From Microbacterium sp. Root53 (GTDB taxonomy: Bacteria; Actinomycetota; Actinomycetes; Actinomycetales; Microbacteriaceae): a stretch of 43,159 nt of DNA. The position numbers were made by a program, and so were the translations under genes. The stretch lies in the NCBI RefSeq assembly GCF_001426925.1, contig NZ_LMFR01000012.1:362035-405193 (forward strand). Direction: 5' to 3'. The notes beneath the pieces were generated by a model. The model was not told where the DNA came from and made no database searches. It saw nothing but the letters and a program-made list of their open reading frames with translations. This document shows, piece after piece, positions 29,787 through 37,915 of this stretch; position 1 is the stretch's first letter, and each line of letters starts with the position of its first letter.

Positions 29787-31082
29787 TCAGCCTCGCGCCG
29801 CCGCCTGAGCCGCCGCGTCGACCATCGACTGCGCGTCTCCCTGACCGGCGAGCATCTCGACGACCGCGGTGTTCAGCGCGTTGCCGACGTTCTGGCCGAG
29901 CAGCGTGTCGAGCCACACCACGACGTACGCGGCCTCGCTCGAGGCCTCCATGAGCGGCTGCAGGGCGGGGTCCTCGACCGCGTCCTGAGCGTCGGCGCTC
30001 GCCGGGATGGTCTGGTACGCCACGGCGTACGCCTCCTGCTGCTCCTCGGTCGCGAGGAAGTTCAGGAAGTCCTCGCACGCTGAGGGCGAGTCGGCCGCGC
30101 ACGAGAAGCCGTCGACGCCGCCCATCATCGCGGTCGGGTCGCCCTCGCCGCCCTCGACGGCCGGGAACGGGAACCAGCTCAGGTCGGCCAGCGGCTGCTG
30201 GTCCGGGGTGAGCGAGGCGATCACGCCCACGTCCCACGCGCCCATGAGCTCCATGGCCGCCTGGTGGTTGGCGATCAGGCCGGCGGACGACGACGCGCCC
30301 TCCTGCGGGTCGGTCGTGAGGAAGCCCTCGTGGAACGGCTCGGTCGCCGCGAACTCCTCGAGGTTCTCCGCCGCCTCGAGCCAGCACGGCTCCGAGAAGT
30401 CCATCGTCACGGCGATGTTCTCGATCGTGTCCTGGCTGCAGGCGCGCAGCGCGAAGAAGTAGTACCAGTGCGCGGCGGGCCAGGCGGCCTTCGCTCCCAG
30501 CGCGATGGGCTGGATGCCGGCCCCCTTGAGCTTGTCGACCGCGTCGCTCAGCTCGTCGATCGAGGTCGGCGGCGCGTCGATGCCGGCCTGCGCGAACAGG
30601 TCCTGGCTGTAGAAGAAGCCGCCGGGCAGCACGGCCATCGGGACGGCGTACGTCTTGTCCTCGATCGTGAACGCGCTGAACGGCGCGTCGCCGAACGCCG
30701 CGCGCGCGTCGTCCGAGATCAGGTCGGTCAGGTCCTTGACGGCCCCCGCGTCGACGATGTCGGCGAGCTTGCCGCCGCCGCGCGCCATGAACACGTCGGG
30801 CATGTCGCCCGAGTTCACGGCGGTCTGCAGCTTGCCGTCCATGTCCTCGTTCTGGATCGCGGTGATCTTGAACGTGACGTCCGGGTTCTCCTCGGTGAAC
30901 GCCGCCGCGGCGTCCTCCCAGAACTGCTTGCCGGGGCCCGTGGTCGAGTTGTGCCAGACCTCGAGCTCGACAGGTCCGCCGTCCTCACCGCTCTGTCCTC
31001 CGCCGCCGGCACAGCCGGTCAGGGCAAGGCCCGCGGTGACGGCGACGGCCGCCGCGGCCATCCATGTCCTGCGAACGTTCAT
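29787..31082 (-). CDS. Sugar ABC transporter substrate-binding lipoprotein (SBP_bac_1)
   Basis: This 431-residue lipoprotein captures an oligosaccharide outside the membrane. The signal peptide MNVRRTWMAAAAVAVTAG leads to the lipobox LTGC with the lipidated Cys at residue 24, then a Gly-rich linker. Family-1 features include LEVWHNSTTGPGKQFWEDAA, GDMPDVFMARGGG and WPAAHWYYFFALRA. The start at 31082 is preferred over in-frame ATGs at 31088 and 31115, because AGGAG then has 8-nt spacing. First gene of a four-gene operon (binding protein, two permeases, GH3) transcribed from a good promoter next to a LacI gene. Xylobiose or larger xylo-oligosaccharides are the likely ligand by context. Confidence 0.93.
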   Translation of the reverse strand: MNVRRTWMAAAAVAVTAGLALTGCAGGGGQSGEDGGPVELEVWHNSTTGPGKQFWEDAAAAFTEENPDVTFKITAIQNEDMDGKLQTAVNSGDMPDVFMARGGGKLADIVDAGAVKDLTDLISDDARAAFGDAPFSAFTIEDKTYAVPMAVLPGGFFYSQDLFAQAGIDAPPTSIDELSDAVDKLKGAGIQPIALGAKAAWPAAHWYYFFALRACSQDTIENIAVTMDFSEPCWLEAAENLEEFAATEPFHEGFLTTDPQEGASSSAGLIANHQAAMELMGAWDVGVIASLTPDQQPLADLSWFPFPAVEGGEGDPTAMMGGVDGFSCAADSPSACEDFLNFLATEEQQEAYAVAYQTIPASADAQDAVEDPALQPLMEASSEAAYVVVWLDTLLGQNVGNALNTAVVEMLAGQGDAQSMVDAAAQAAARG

Positions 31083-31157
31083 GGGCATTGCTCCTCTTCG
31101 TTGAGTGGGACGCACCGCCCGGGTCGGATCGCCGAGGCCTCCGATGCGTCTCGGATG

Positions 31158-31186
31158 ACTTTGTCACCGGGTCCAACAAATGTCAA
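31158..31186 (-). promoter_or_regulatory. Promoter of the xylo-oligosaccharide operon
   Basis: On the minus strand a consensus -35 TTGACA (31181-31186) is followed 17 bp later by CAAAGT (31158-31163). It points to the binding-protein gene 76 nt downstream. The putative operator touches the -35 box on its upstream side. Confidence 0.65.
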
Positions 31187-31203
31187 TCGTTATCGATATC
31201 GTT
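31186..31203. promoter_or_regulatory. Putative LacI operator between the transport operon and its regulator
   Basis: The sequence is three tandem hexamers ATCGTT-ATCGAT-ATCGTT. It contains overlapping palindromes: CGATATCG (31194-31201) is perfect, and ATCG-TTAT-CGAT (31186-31197) has perfect arms. It lies between the -35 box of the leftward operon and the -10 box of the rightward LacI gene, so one bound repressor could control both. Confidence 0.6.
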
Positions 31204-31217
31204 TTCCATATTGTGAC

Positions 31218-31223
31218 TAGGCT
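31218..31223 (+). promoter_or_regulatory. Probable -10 box (TAGGCT) of a leaderless promoter
   Basis: TAGGCT, 6 nt (GACCCC), then the ATG of the LacI regulator at 31230. The TAG is in frame with the start. Confidence 0.5.
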
Positions 31224-31229
31224 GACCCC

Positions 31230-32255
31230 ATGACCGACACCCCTGTCGCGCGCGTCGGCGTCGGACGCGTGACGATCCGCGACGTGGCGCGTGCCGCCGG
31301 GGTCTCCGTCGCGACCGTCTCGAAGGTGATCAACGGGCGCGACGGCATCGCGGACGCGACCAGCGCGCGCGTGCTGGGCGTGGTCGCCGAGCTGGGCTAC
31401 GAGAGCTCGCTGGTCGCCACCTCGATGCGGCGGCGCCGCACCAACGTGATCGGCGTGCTGGTGGCCGAGTTCGAGCCGTTCGCGCTCCAGCTGCTGCGCG
31501 GCGCCTCGTCGGCGCTTCAGGGCACGGACTACGACATCCTGGCCTACGCCGGAAGCGTGTCGGCCGGTGAGCACACCGGGTGGGAGCGCCGGTCGCTGTC
31601 CCGGCTCGGCGGGACGCTGATCGACGGCGCCATCATCGTCACGCCGACGGTCGCCCTGCCCGAGTCGTCCGTGCCCACGGTCGCGGTCGACCCCCACACC
31701 GGGCCCACCGGGCCGGCCACCGTCGACACCGACAACCTCGGCGGCGCCCGTGCCGCGACGGAGCACCTCATCTCGCTCGGCCACCGCCGGATCGGCCATA
31801 TCCGCGGCCGCGGCGACCTGGAGTCCGCGCGGCTGCGCGAGCAGGGATACCGCGAGGCGCTCGCGGCCGCGGGCATCCCCTTCGACCCGCGCCTCGTGAC
31901 CGTCGGCGCGTACCGCACGGCCGAGTCGACCCCCGCGGCGACCGCCCTGCTCGACCTCGCCGAGCCGCCGACCGCCGTGTTCGCGGCGAACGACCTCTCC
32001 GCCATCGAGGCCATCCGGGTCGCGACCGCGCGGGGACTGCGCATCCCGCAGGACCTCTCCGTCGTCGGCTTCGACGACATCCCGGAGGCCGTGGCCTCCT
32101 CCCCCGGCCTCACCACGATCCGCCAGTCGCTGCCCGAGATGGGCGCGGCCGCGGTGCGGCTCCTGCTCGACATGCTCGGAGGCTCGCAGCCCGAGCACAT
32201 CCGGATGCCCGCGGAGCTCGTGCTGCGCGGCTCGACCGCACGCCCGAAGGAGTGA
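31230..32255 (+). CDS. LacI family transcriptional regulator (xylo-oligosaccharide operon)
   Basis: This 341-residue protein has a LacI helix-turn-helix (VTIRDVARAAGVSVATVSKV, about residues 14-33), hinge (SLVATSMRRRRTNVIG) and sensor domain with HLISLGHRRIGHIRG, FAANDLSAIEAI and VVGFDDIPEA. It is divergent from the ABC operon and lies one base ahead of the GH10 start, so it is translated together with the xylanase. The operator-like repeat at 31186-31203 is its most likely target, controlling import and xylosidase on one side and itself plus xylanase on the other. This is comparable to the regulator next to the Streptomyces bxl genes, although the protein family there was not checked. Confidence 0.93.
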   Translation: MTDTPVARVGVGRVTIRDVARAAGVSVATVSKVINGRDGIADATSARVLGVVAELGYESSLVATSMRRRRTNVIGVLVAEFEPFALQLLRGASSALQGTDYDILAYAGSVSAGEHTGWERRSLSRLGGTLIDGAIIVTPTVALPESSVPTVAVDPHTGPTGPATVDTDNLGGARAATEHLISLGHRRIGHIRGRGDLESARLREQGYREALAAAGIPFDPRLVTVGAYRTAESTPAATALLDLAEPPTAVFAANDLSAIEAIRVATARGLRIPQDLSVVGFDDIPEAVASSPGLTTIRQSLPEMGAAAVRLLLDMLGGSQPEHIRMPAELVLRGSTARPKE

Positions 32256-32256
32256 C

Positions 32257-33444
32257 GTGACCCCCTCCCCCCGCACCGCCGCCGCAGACGTCGTCGTGAC
32301 CTCGGCCGAGGGCACCCCGCTCGCCGACCGCGAGGTCGTCGTGGAGCAGACGCGCCACGCCTTCGGGTTCGGCAACATCGGCTTCGAGCTGGTGCCCCAT
32401 GCGAACGGCGAGGCCGACCTGTCTCAGCTCGCCGAGGACTGGCTCGGCCTGTTCGACACCGCCACGCTGCCGATCTACTGGGGCGACTTCGAGCCCCAGC
32501 GTGGGCACCCCGACACGGCGCGGCTGCTCACCGCCGCGCGCTGGTTCGCCGACCGGGGCGTGCGCCTCAAGGGGCACCCCCTCGTGTGGCACACGGTCAA
32601 GGCGCGGTGGCTCGACCCGCTGCCGAGCGACGAGGTCGAGCGCCTGATCCGCGAGCGCGTCACACGCGAGGTCGGCGACTTCGCCGGGCTGATCGACACG
32701 TGGGACGCGATCAACGAGGTCGCCATCATGCCGGTGTTCGAGAACGAGCCCGACGACGTCCCGAACGCGGTCTCGCGGCTCGCGCGCGAGCTCGGGCGCA
32801 CCGGGATCGTCCGGCTCGCGCTCGACACGGCGCGCGCGGCGAACCCGGATGCGACGCTGCTGATCAACGACTTCGACCTCTCCGCGCGGTACGAGCGCGT
32901 GATCGAGGACGCCCTCGAGGCCGGCGTCCGGATCGACGCGATCGGCCTGCAGACCCACATGCACCAGGGCTACCGCGGCGAGGAGCAGCTGCTGGAGATC
33001 GCCGACCGCTTCGCGCGCTTCGGGCTGCCGCTGCACTTCACGGAGGTCAGCCTCGTCTCCGGCGACCTCATGCCGCCCGAGATCGAGGACCTGAACGACT
33101 ACGTCGTGGACAGCTGGCCCTCGACCCCGGAGGGCGAGGCACGGCAGGCGGACCAGCTCGAGAGCCTGTATCGCACGCTCACCGGCCACCCGGCGGTCGA
33201 GGCGATCACGTACTGGGGCATCACGGACGCCGGAGCGTGGCTCGGCGCGCCGATCGGGCTGCTCCGCTCCGACGGCAGCCGGAAGCCGTCGTACGAGCGT
33301 CTGCGCGGGCTGATCCGCGACGAGTGGTGGCTGCCGCCCACGACGATGCGCACCGACGCGGACGGGCGCGTGCGCGTCACGGGCTGGAAGGGCGAGTACC
33401 GGATCACCGCGGGCGAGCAGGTCGTCGACGTCGAGCTCACCTGA
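32257..33444 (+). CDS. Endo-1,4-beta-xylanase (GH10), intracellular
   Basis: This 395-residue GH10 xylanase cuts xylan-derived chains. Signatures are KGHPLVWHTVKARWL, the acid/base Glu at 154 in WDAINEV and the nucleophile Glu at 263 in LHFTEVSL. IGLQTHMHQGY and AITYWGITDAGAWLG follow. After the barrel, a short beta-rich tail (WWLPPTTMRTDADGRVRVTG to the end) is present. There is no signal peptide, and the N-terminus begins with a small beta module (ADVVVTSAEGTPLADREVVV) seen in some GH10 proteins. It should therefore work in the cytoplasm on imported oligosaccharides. The GTG at 32257 is one base after the regulator stop. Followed by a hairpin. Confidence 0.93.
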   Translation: MTPSPRTAAADVVVTSAEGTPLADREVVVEQTRHAFGFGNIGFELVPHANGEADLSQLAEDWLGLFDTATLPIYWGDFEPQRGHPDTARLLTAARWFADRGVRLKGHPLVWHTVKARWLDPLPSDEVERLIRERVTREVGDFAGLIDTWDAINEVAIMPVFENEPDDVPNAVSRLARELGRTGIVRLALDTARAANPDATLLINDFDLSARYERVIEDALEAGVRIDAIGLQTHMHQGYRGEEQLLEIADRFARFGLPLHFTEVSLVSGDLMPPEIEDLNDYVVDSWPSTPEGEARQADQLESLYRTLTGHPAVEAITYWGITDAGAWLGAPIGLLRSDGSRKPSYERLRGLIRDEWWLPPTTMRTDADGRVRVTGWKGEYRITAGEQVVDVELT

Positions 33445-33457
33445 CCGCGAACCCGGC

Positions 33458-33478
33458 CGGCGCCCGCATCCGGCGCCG
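33458..33478 (+). terminator. Hairpin after the xylanase gene
   Basis: CGGCGCC (33458-33464) pairs with GGCGCCG (33472-33478), a 7-bp stem with a 7-nt loop, 13 nt after the stop. The next promoter box follows 4 nt later. Confidence 0.5.
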
Positions 33479-33482
33479 CGGA

Positions 33483-33488
33483 TAGCCT
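33483..33488 (+). promoter_or_regulatory. Probable -10 box (TAGCCT) of a leaderless promoter
   Basis: TAGCCT, 6 nt (GAGACG), then the ATG of the TauE/SafE gene at 33495. The TAG is in frame with the start. Confidence 0.5.
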
Positions 33489-33494
33489 GAGACG

Positions 33495-34241
33495 ATGCCC
33501 GAACTCACCCTCCTCGCCTGGGCCGCGCTCGCGGCCGCCGCCGTGATCGTCGGGGTCTCGAAGGCGGCGCTGCCGGGAGCCAACACGCTCGCGATCGCGC
33601 TGTTCGCGACCGCGCTCCCGGCCAAGGAGTCCACCGGCGCCCTGCTGGTGCTGCTGATCGTCGGCGACGGCTTCGCCCTCTGGCTGCACCGCAGGCACGC
33701 GCGCCTGCGCGCGCTCCTGCCCCTGATCCCGGCGGTCCTGGCCGGGCTGCTGCTGGGCACCGCGTTCCTCGCGTTCGCGTCCGACGCGTGGACGCGCCGC
33801 GTCATCGGTGCGATCCTGCTGCTCGTCGTGGGCGTCACCCTGTGGCGGCGGCGGCGTGCGCGCGAGGAGACCGAGGCCCCCGGCGCGGGCCTGCTGGCCG
33901 CCGCGGCGTACGGCACCCTCGGCGGCTTCACGACCATGGTCGCGAACGCCGCGGGGCCCGTCATGTCGATGTACTTCCTGGCGGCGCGGTTCCCGATGCG
34001 GGAGTTCCTCGGCACGGCGGCGTGGTTCTTCGCGGGGATCAACCTCGCCAAGGTCCCGTTCTCGGTGGCGCTCGGGATCATCGACGGCCAGACGCTGCTC
34101 ATGGATCTGATGCTGGTCCCCGGGGTGGTCGCGGGCGCCCTCGTGGGGCGCTGGCTCCTCGACCGCCTCGACCAGCGCACGTTCGAGCGCATCGTGATCG
34201 CGCTGACGATCCTCGGCGCGGTCTATCTGCTCGCCGCCTGA
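33495..34241 (+). CDS. Sulfite exporter TauE/SafE family membrane protein
   Basis: This 248-residue protein has about seven to eight hydrophobic helices in two similar halves. The conserved family segments are VGVSKAALPGANTLAIALFA in the first half and GFTTMVANAAGPVMSMYFLA in the second. Relatives export or import sulfite, organosulfonates or small organic acids; the cargo here is unknown. It lies between xylanase and xylose isomerase, but has its own presumed promoter and a hairpin on either side. It is therefore probably an independent gene and not part of the sugar pathway. The second half is preceded by a basic loop RRRRAREETEAP. Confidence 0.88.
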   Translation: MPELTLLAWAALAAAAVIVGVSKAALPGANTLAIALFATALPAKESTGALLVLLIVGDGFALWLHRRHARLRALLPLIPAVLAGLLLGTAFLAFASDAWTRRVIGAILLLVVGVTLWRRRRAREETEAPGAGLLAAAAYGTLGGFTTMVANAAGPVMSMYFLAARFPMREFLGTAAWFFAGINLAKVPFSVALGIIDGQTLLMDLMLVPGVVAGALVGRWLLDRLDQRTFERIVIALTILGAVYLLAA

Positions 34242-34243
34242 CT

Positions 34244-34271
34244 CCCCGCGTTGCGCCCGCGCGTCGCGGGG
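34244..34271 (+). terminator. Hairpin after the TauE/SafE gene
   Basis: CCCCGCG (34244-34250) and CGCGGGG (34265-34271) form a 7-bp stem with a 14-nt loop, 2 nt after the stop codon. Confidence 0.5.
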
Positions 34272-34280
34272 TGATATGTT
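34251..34280 (+). promoter_or_regulatory. Possible xylA promoter
   Basis: TTGCGC (34251-34256) and TATGTT (34275-34280) have 18-bp spacing; the -10 is good and the -35 weak. It overlaps the preceding hairpin. A leader of about 40 nt follows before the ATG, with no clear known XylR site in it. Confidence 0.4.
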
Positions 34281-34325
34281 CGCCCTCGCAACAATTCACC
34301 GACGACGCTGAAAGCGGGCACTCCC

Positions 34326-35516
34326 ATGGCGCTCACCCCCACCAAGGACGACAAGTTCTCGTTCGGTCTCTGGACCGTCGGGTACAACGGCACCGACCCG
34401 TTCGGCGGCCCGACCCGCGCGCCGCTCGACGTCGTGCACGTGGTCGAGAAGCTCACGGAGCTCGGCGCCTACGGCCTGACGTTCCACGACGACGACCTGT
34501 TCGCCTTCGGCTCGACGGACGCCGAGCGCCAGACCCAGATCGACCGCCTGAAGCAGGCACTCGCCGACACGGGCCTGACCGTGCCGATGGTCACCACGAA
34601 CCTGTTCAGCGCCCCGGTCTTCAAGGACGGCGGCTTCACGTCGAACGACCGCCAGGTGCGCCGCTTCGCGCTGCGCAAGGTGCTGCGCAACATCGACCTC
34701 GCGGCCGAGCTGGGCGCCAAGACGTTCGTGATGTGGGGCGGCCGCGAGGGCGCCGAGTACGACTCCGCGAAGGACATCCGCGCCGCGCTCGAGCGCTACC
34801 GCGAGGCCGTCAACCTGCTGGGCGACTACGTCACCGACAAGGGCTACGACATCCGCTTCGCGATCGAGCCGAAGCCGAACGAGCCGCGCGGCGACATCCT
34901 GCTGCCGACGCTCGGTCACGCGATCGCGTTCATCGACTCGCTCGAGCGCCCCGAGCTCGTGGGCCTGAACCCCGAGGTGGGCCACGAGCAGATGGCGGGC
35001 CTGAACTTCGCGGCCGGCATCGCGCAGGCGCTGTACCACGGCAAGCTCTTCCACATCGACCTCAACGGTCAGCGCGGCATCAAGTACGACCAGGACCTGG
35101 TGTTCGGCCACGGCGACCTGCACAACGCGTTCGCGCTCGTCGACCTGCTCGAGAACGGCGGCCCCGGCGGCGTGCCCGCCTACGACGGCCCGCGTCACTT
35201 CGACTACAAGCCCAGCCGCACCGAGGACGAGACCGGCGTGTGGGACTCCGTCACGGCGAACATGCGCACGTACCTGCTGCTCAAGGAGCGCGCGGCCGCG
35301 TTCCGCGCCGACCCCGAGGTGCAGGAGGCGCTGAAGGCCGCCAAGGTGCTCGAGCTCGCCGAGCCCACGCTGGGCGAGGGCGAGTCGTACGACGACCTGC
35401 TGGCCGACCGCTCGGCGTTCGAGGACTTCGACGCAGACGCGTACCTCGGCGGCAAGGGCTTCGGCTTCGTGCGCCTGCAGCAGCTGGCGACCGAGCACCT
35501 GCTCGGCGCGCGCTGA
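34326..35516 (+). CDS. xylA: Xylose isomerase
   Basis: This 396-residue enzyme converts D-xylose to D-xylulose in the cytoplasm. It is the short class I isomerase of actinobacteria. Active-site and metal residues sit at the classical numbering: H54 in [10 protein letters not shown]181 and K183 in [12 protein letters not shown]217 and H220 in [12 protein letters not shown]245 in HIDLNGQRG, and D255/D257 in KYDQDLVFG. Length and the C-terminal arm fit the tetrameric enzyme. The ATG at 34326 gives [19 protein letters not shown]. Upstream pairing with the ribosome is weak (AAAGCGGG). It is followed after 108 nt by xylulokinase. Confidence 0.98.
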   Translation: MALTPTKDDKFSFGLWTVGYNGTDPFGGPTRAPLDVVHVVEKLTELGAYGLTFHDDDLFAFGSTDAERQTQIDRLKQALADTGLTVPMVTTNLFSAPVFKDGGFTSNDRQVRRFALRKVLRNIDLAAELGAKTFVMWGGREGAEYDSAKDIRAALERYREAVNLLGDYVTDKGYDIRFAIEPKPNEPRGDILLPTLGHAIAFIDSLERPELVGLNPEVGHEQMAGLNFAAGIAQALYHGKLFHIDLNGQRGIKYDQDLVFGHGDLHNAFALVDLLENGGPGGVPAYDGPRHFDYKPSRTEDETGVWDSVTANMRTYLLLKERAAAFRADPEVQEALKAAKVLELAEPTLGEGESYDDLLADRSAFEDFDADAYLGGKGFGFVRLQQLATEHLLGAR

Positions 35517-35534
35517 GCCCAGCCCTCGGACGTT

Positions 35535-35600
35535 GACTGGTCCTGGGGGACGAGACCGGTGTCGGGAAGACCAGTCTCTTCGCCCGGAACCAGTCTCGTC
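35535..35600. repeat. Two interlocking inverted repeats between xylA and xylB
   Basis: GACTGGTC (35535-35542) is a perfect reverse complement of GACCAGTC (35569-35576). GACGAGACCGGT (35549-35560) matches the reverse complement of ACCAGTCTCGTC (35589-35600) at 11 of 12 bases. The pairs interlock, so they could form a pseudoknot or two alternative hairpins in mRNA. Alternatively the four boxes could bind a repressor. No ORF lies here. Confidence 0.55.
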
Positions 35601-35624
35601 ACGGATACATCGGAAAGGACGGCG

Positions 35625-37040
35625 ATGACCCTCGTCGCGGGAGTCGACTCGTCGACGCAGAGCTGCAAGGTCGTGGTCCGGGACCTCGGCACGGGCGCCG
35701 TCGTGCGCTCGGGCCGGGCGTCCCACCCGGACGGCACCGAGGTCGATCCCGCGGCGTGGTGGGACGCGCTGCGGGAGGCGCTCGACGCCGCCGGCGGGCT
35801 CGGCGATGTGGCGGCGATCTCGATCGGCGGCCAGCAGCACGGCACGGTCGCGCTCGACGCCGAGGGTCGCGTGATCCGGCCCGCGCTCCTGTGGAACGAC
35901 ACCCGCTCGGCCGACGCGGCCGCCGCGCTGCGGGACGAGGTCGGGGCGGACGCGTTCGCGCGCCGCACCGGCGTCGTGCCGGTCGCGTCGTTCACGGCCA
36001 CGAAGCTGCGCTGGCTCGCCGACGCCGAGCCCGAGAACGCCGCGCGCGTGGCGGCCGTCGCGCTTCCCCACGACTGGCTGACGTGGCGTCTGCGGGGCTA
36101 CGGCCCCGCGGACGAGTCGCCGCTCGGCCCCGTGCTCGAGGAGCTCGTGACCGACCGCTCCGACGCGAGCGGCACCGCGTACTTCGACGGCGAGAGCGGC
36201 GCGTACGACCGCGAGCTGCTGTCGCTCGCGCTGCGCCGCGACGCCGCCGACGTCGTCCTGCCGCGCGTGCTCGGCCCGTCCGAGTCCGTCGCGGGCGGGG
36301 CGGGATCCCTCGCCGACGGACTGGTGATCGGCCCGGGCTGCGGAGACAACGCGGGGGCGGCCCTCGGCCTCGGGGCGGCCACGGGCGACGTCGCGGTGTC
36401 GATCGGGACCTCGGGGACGGTGTTCGCCGTGACCGACGCCCCGGTCCGGGACGCGAGCGGGACGGTCGCGGGCTTCGCCGACGCGTCCGGCGCCTTCCTG
36501 CCGCTGATCGCCACGCTCAACGCCGCGCGCGTGCTGGACGGCATCGCGAAGCTGCTCGGCGTGGACCACGACGAGCTGGGCCGACTGGCCCTGTCGGCGC
36601 AGCCTGGGGCCGGCGGCCTCGTGCTGCAGCCGTACTTCGAGGGCGAGCGCACGCCGAACCTGCCGGACGCGACCGCGACGCTGTTCGGGATGACGCTCGC
36701 CTCCACCACCCGCGAGAACCTCGCCCGCGCCGCGATCGAGGGGATGCTGTGCGGCCTGGCCGACGGGCTCGACGCGGTGCGCGCGCACGGCGTCGGGGCC
36801 GACCGCATCCTGCTCGTCGGCGGCGCGGCCCAGAACCCGGCCGTCGCGGCGATCGCCGCGCAGGTGTTCGACGCACCGGTCGTGGTGCCCGAGCCCGGCG
36901 AGTACGTCGCGGCGGGGGCCGCCGTTCAGGCGGCGTGGGCGCTGACCGGCGAGCGCCCGTCGTGGCCGGTGTCCCTCTCGGCGGAGCCCGCTCCGGACAC
37001 CCGCGCGGTGATCCGCGAGCAGTACGCCGCGCGCCGCTGA
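35625..37040 (+). CDS. xylB: Xylulokinase (FGGY family)
   Basis: This 471-residue kinase phosphorylates D-xylulose to xylulose 5-phosphate, which enters the pentose phosphate pathway. The N-terminal phosphate loop is [23 protein letters not shown] and LLWNDTRS bind substrate, D241 in GPGCGDNAG is the catalytic base, and [10 protein letters not shown] and [18 protein letters not shown] close the ATP site. The frame is open for 66 nt upstream, but the ATG at 35625 with GGAAAGGA in front is the natural start. With xylA it forms the core xylose pathway. It ends convergent with the LLM oxidoreductase. Confidence 0.95.
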   Translation: MTLVAGVDSSTQSCKVVVRDLGTGAVVRSGRASHPDGTEVDPAAWWDALREALDAAGGLGDVAAISIGGQQHGTVALDAEGRVIRPALLWNDTRSADAAAALRDEVGADAFARRTGVVPVASFTATKLRWLADAEPENAARVAAVALPHDWLTWRLRGYGPADESPLGPVLEELVTDRSDASGTAYFDGESGAYDRELLSLALRRDAADVVLPRVLGPSESVAGGAGSLADGLVIGPGCGDNAGAALGLGAATGDVAVSIGTSGTVFAVTDAPVRDASGTVAGFADASGAFLPLIATLNAARVLDGIAKLLGVDHDELGRLALSAQPGAGGLVLQPYFEGERTPNLPDATATLFGMTLASTTRENLARAAIEGMLCGLADGLDAVRAHGVGADRILLVGGAAQNPAVAAIAAQVFDAPVVVPEPGEYVAAGAAVQAAWALTGERPSWPVSLSAEPAPDTRAVIREQYAARR

Positions 37041-37077
37041 CCGCCTCGGTCCTCCGCCCGCGGGGCCGCCGGACAGG

Positions 37078-37869
37078 TCAGACGGCGTCGGCGGTCTCTC
37101 GGATGCTTTCGCTCACCCGGTCGACGAAGCGCGCGTAGTCGTCGGGGCCGTCCTGCGCGACCACCGCCCGCAGCACGACCTCGTCGACCACGTCGGCGTA
37201 GCGCTCGACGCGGCCGGGAAGGCCGTCGGGCAGGATGACCGTGTCCATGGGCGCGAGCCCCAGCCGTGCGAAGTTGGCGGCGTACGACGGGATCGACTCG
37301 TAGCGCGCCGCCTCGTGCTCGAGACGCGGGACCGCGTCGTCCTCCACCGCGGTGCGGACGTAGAGCACGACGCGGCCGGCGCCGTCGCTCGCGCGGTGCT
37401 CGGACGCCTCCTCCGCGGCCGCGCAGGGCGTCAGCCAGTTGAGCAGGACCCCGTCCGCGCGATCGGCGGCAAGCCGGCGCATGCGGGGGCCGAGCGCGCC
37501 GACCACGATGTCGCCCACGCCGCCCTGCCGCAGCTCGTCCACCGCGTCGCGGACGAGGCCGAGCGCGCCGCTCCGCGCGGCGCCGGAGCCGATGCCGAGC
37601 ACGAGCCGGTCGGCGGGGATGTCCAGCCTGGCGAGGTCCGCCAGCAGCTGGGGCGCCGGGCGCCGGTCGACCGCGATCACGCCGGTCGCGACCCGGAGGC
37701 GGGACGTGACCGCCGCGGCCGCCGCCGAAACCTCCAGCGCATCGGCACCCGGGGTGTCGTTCACCCAGAGGGCTCCGAAGCCGGCCTGCTCGATCGCCGG
37801 GGCGATGCGGCGGGCGACCTCCGGCCCGACGGCGGCGGCGATGCCGATGGATACGCGCTGCTCTTCCAT
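37078..37869 (-). CDS. LLM class flavin-dependent oxidoreductase (F420/FMN type)
   Basis: This 263-residue protein is a luciferase-like barrel enzyme that should use reduced F420 or FMN. It begins MEEQRVSIGIAAAVGPEVARR. GFGALWVNDTPGADALE, VATGVIAVDRRPAPQLLADL and LVLGIGSGAARSGAL follow in the usual order, with VGALGPRMRRLAADRADGVLLNW later. The protein is shorter than many LLM members (about 300-350 residues), though small versions are common in actinobacteria. Substrate unknown. It is divergent from the winged-helix gene, with 46 nt between starts. Confidence 0.85.
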   Translation of the reverse strand: MEEQRVSIGIAAAVGPEVARRIAPAIEQAGFGALWVNDTPGADALEVSAAAAAVTSRLRVATGVIAVDRRPAPQLLADLARLDIPADRLVLGIGSGAARSGALGLVRDAVDELRQGGVGDIVVGALGPRMRRLAADRADGVLLNWLTPCAAAEEASEHRASDGAGRVVLYVRTAVEDDAVPRLEHEAARYESIPSYAANFARLGLAPMDTVILPDGLPGRVERYADVVDEVVLRAVVAQDGPDDYARFVDRVSESIRETADAV

Positions 37870-37903
37870 GTCCCCGATCCTGCCCGGTGTCCGCGGGCGG
37901 GTC

Positions 37904-37909
37904 TAGCGT
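37904..37909 (+). promoter_or_regulatory. Probable -10 box (TAGCGT) of a leaderless promoter
   Basis: TAGCGT, 6 nt (GGGGGC), then the GTG at 37916. The TAG is in frame with the start. Confidence 0.45.
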
Positions 37910-37915
37910 GGGGGC

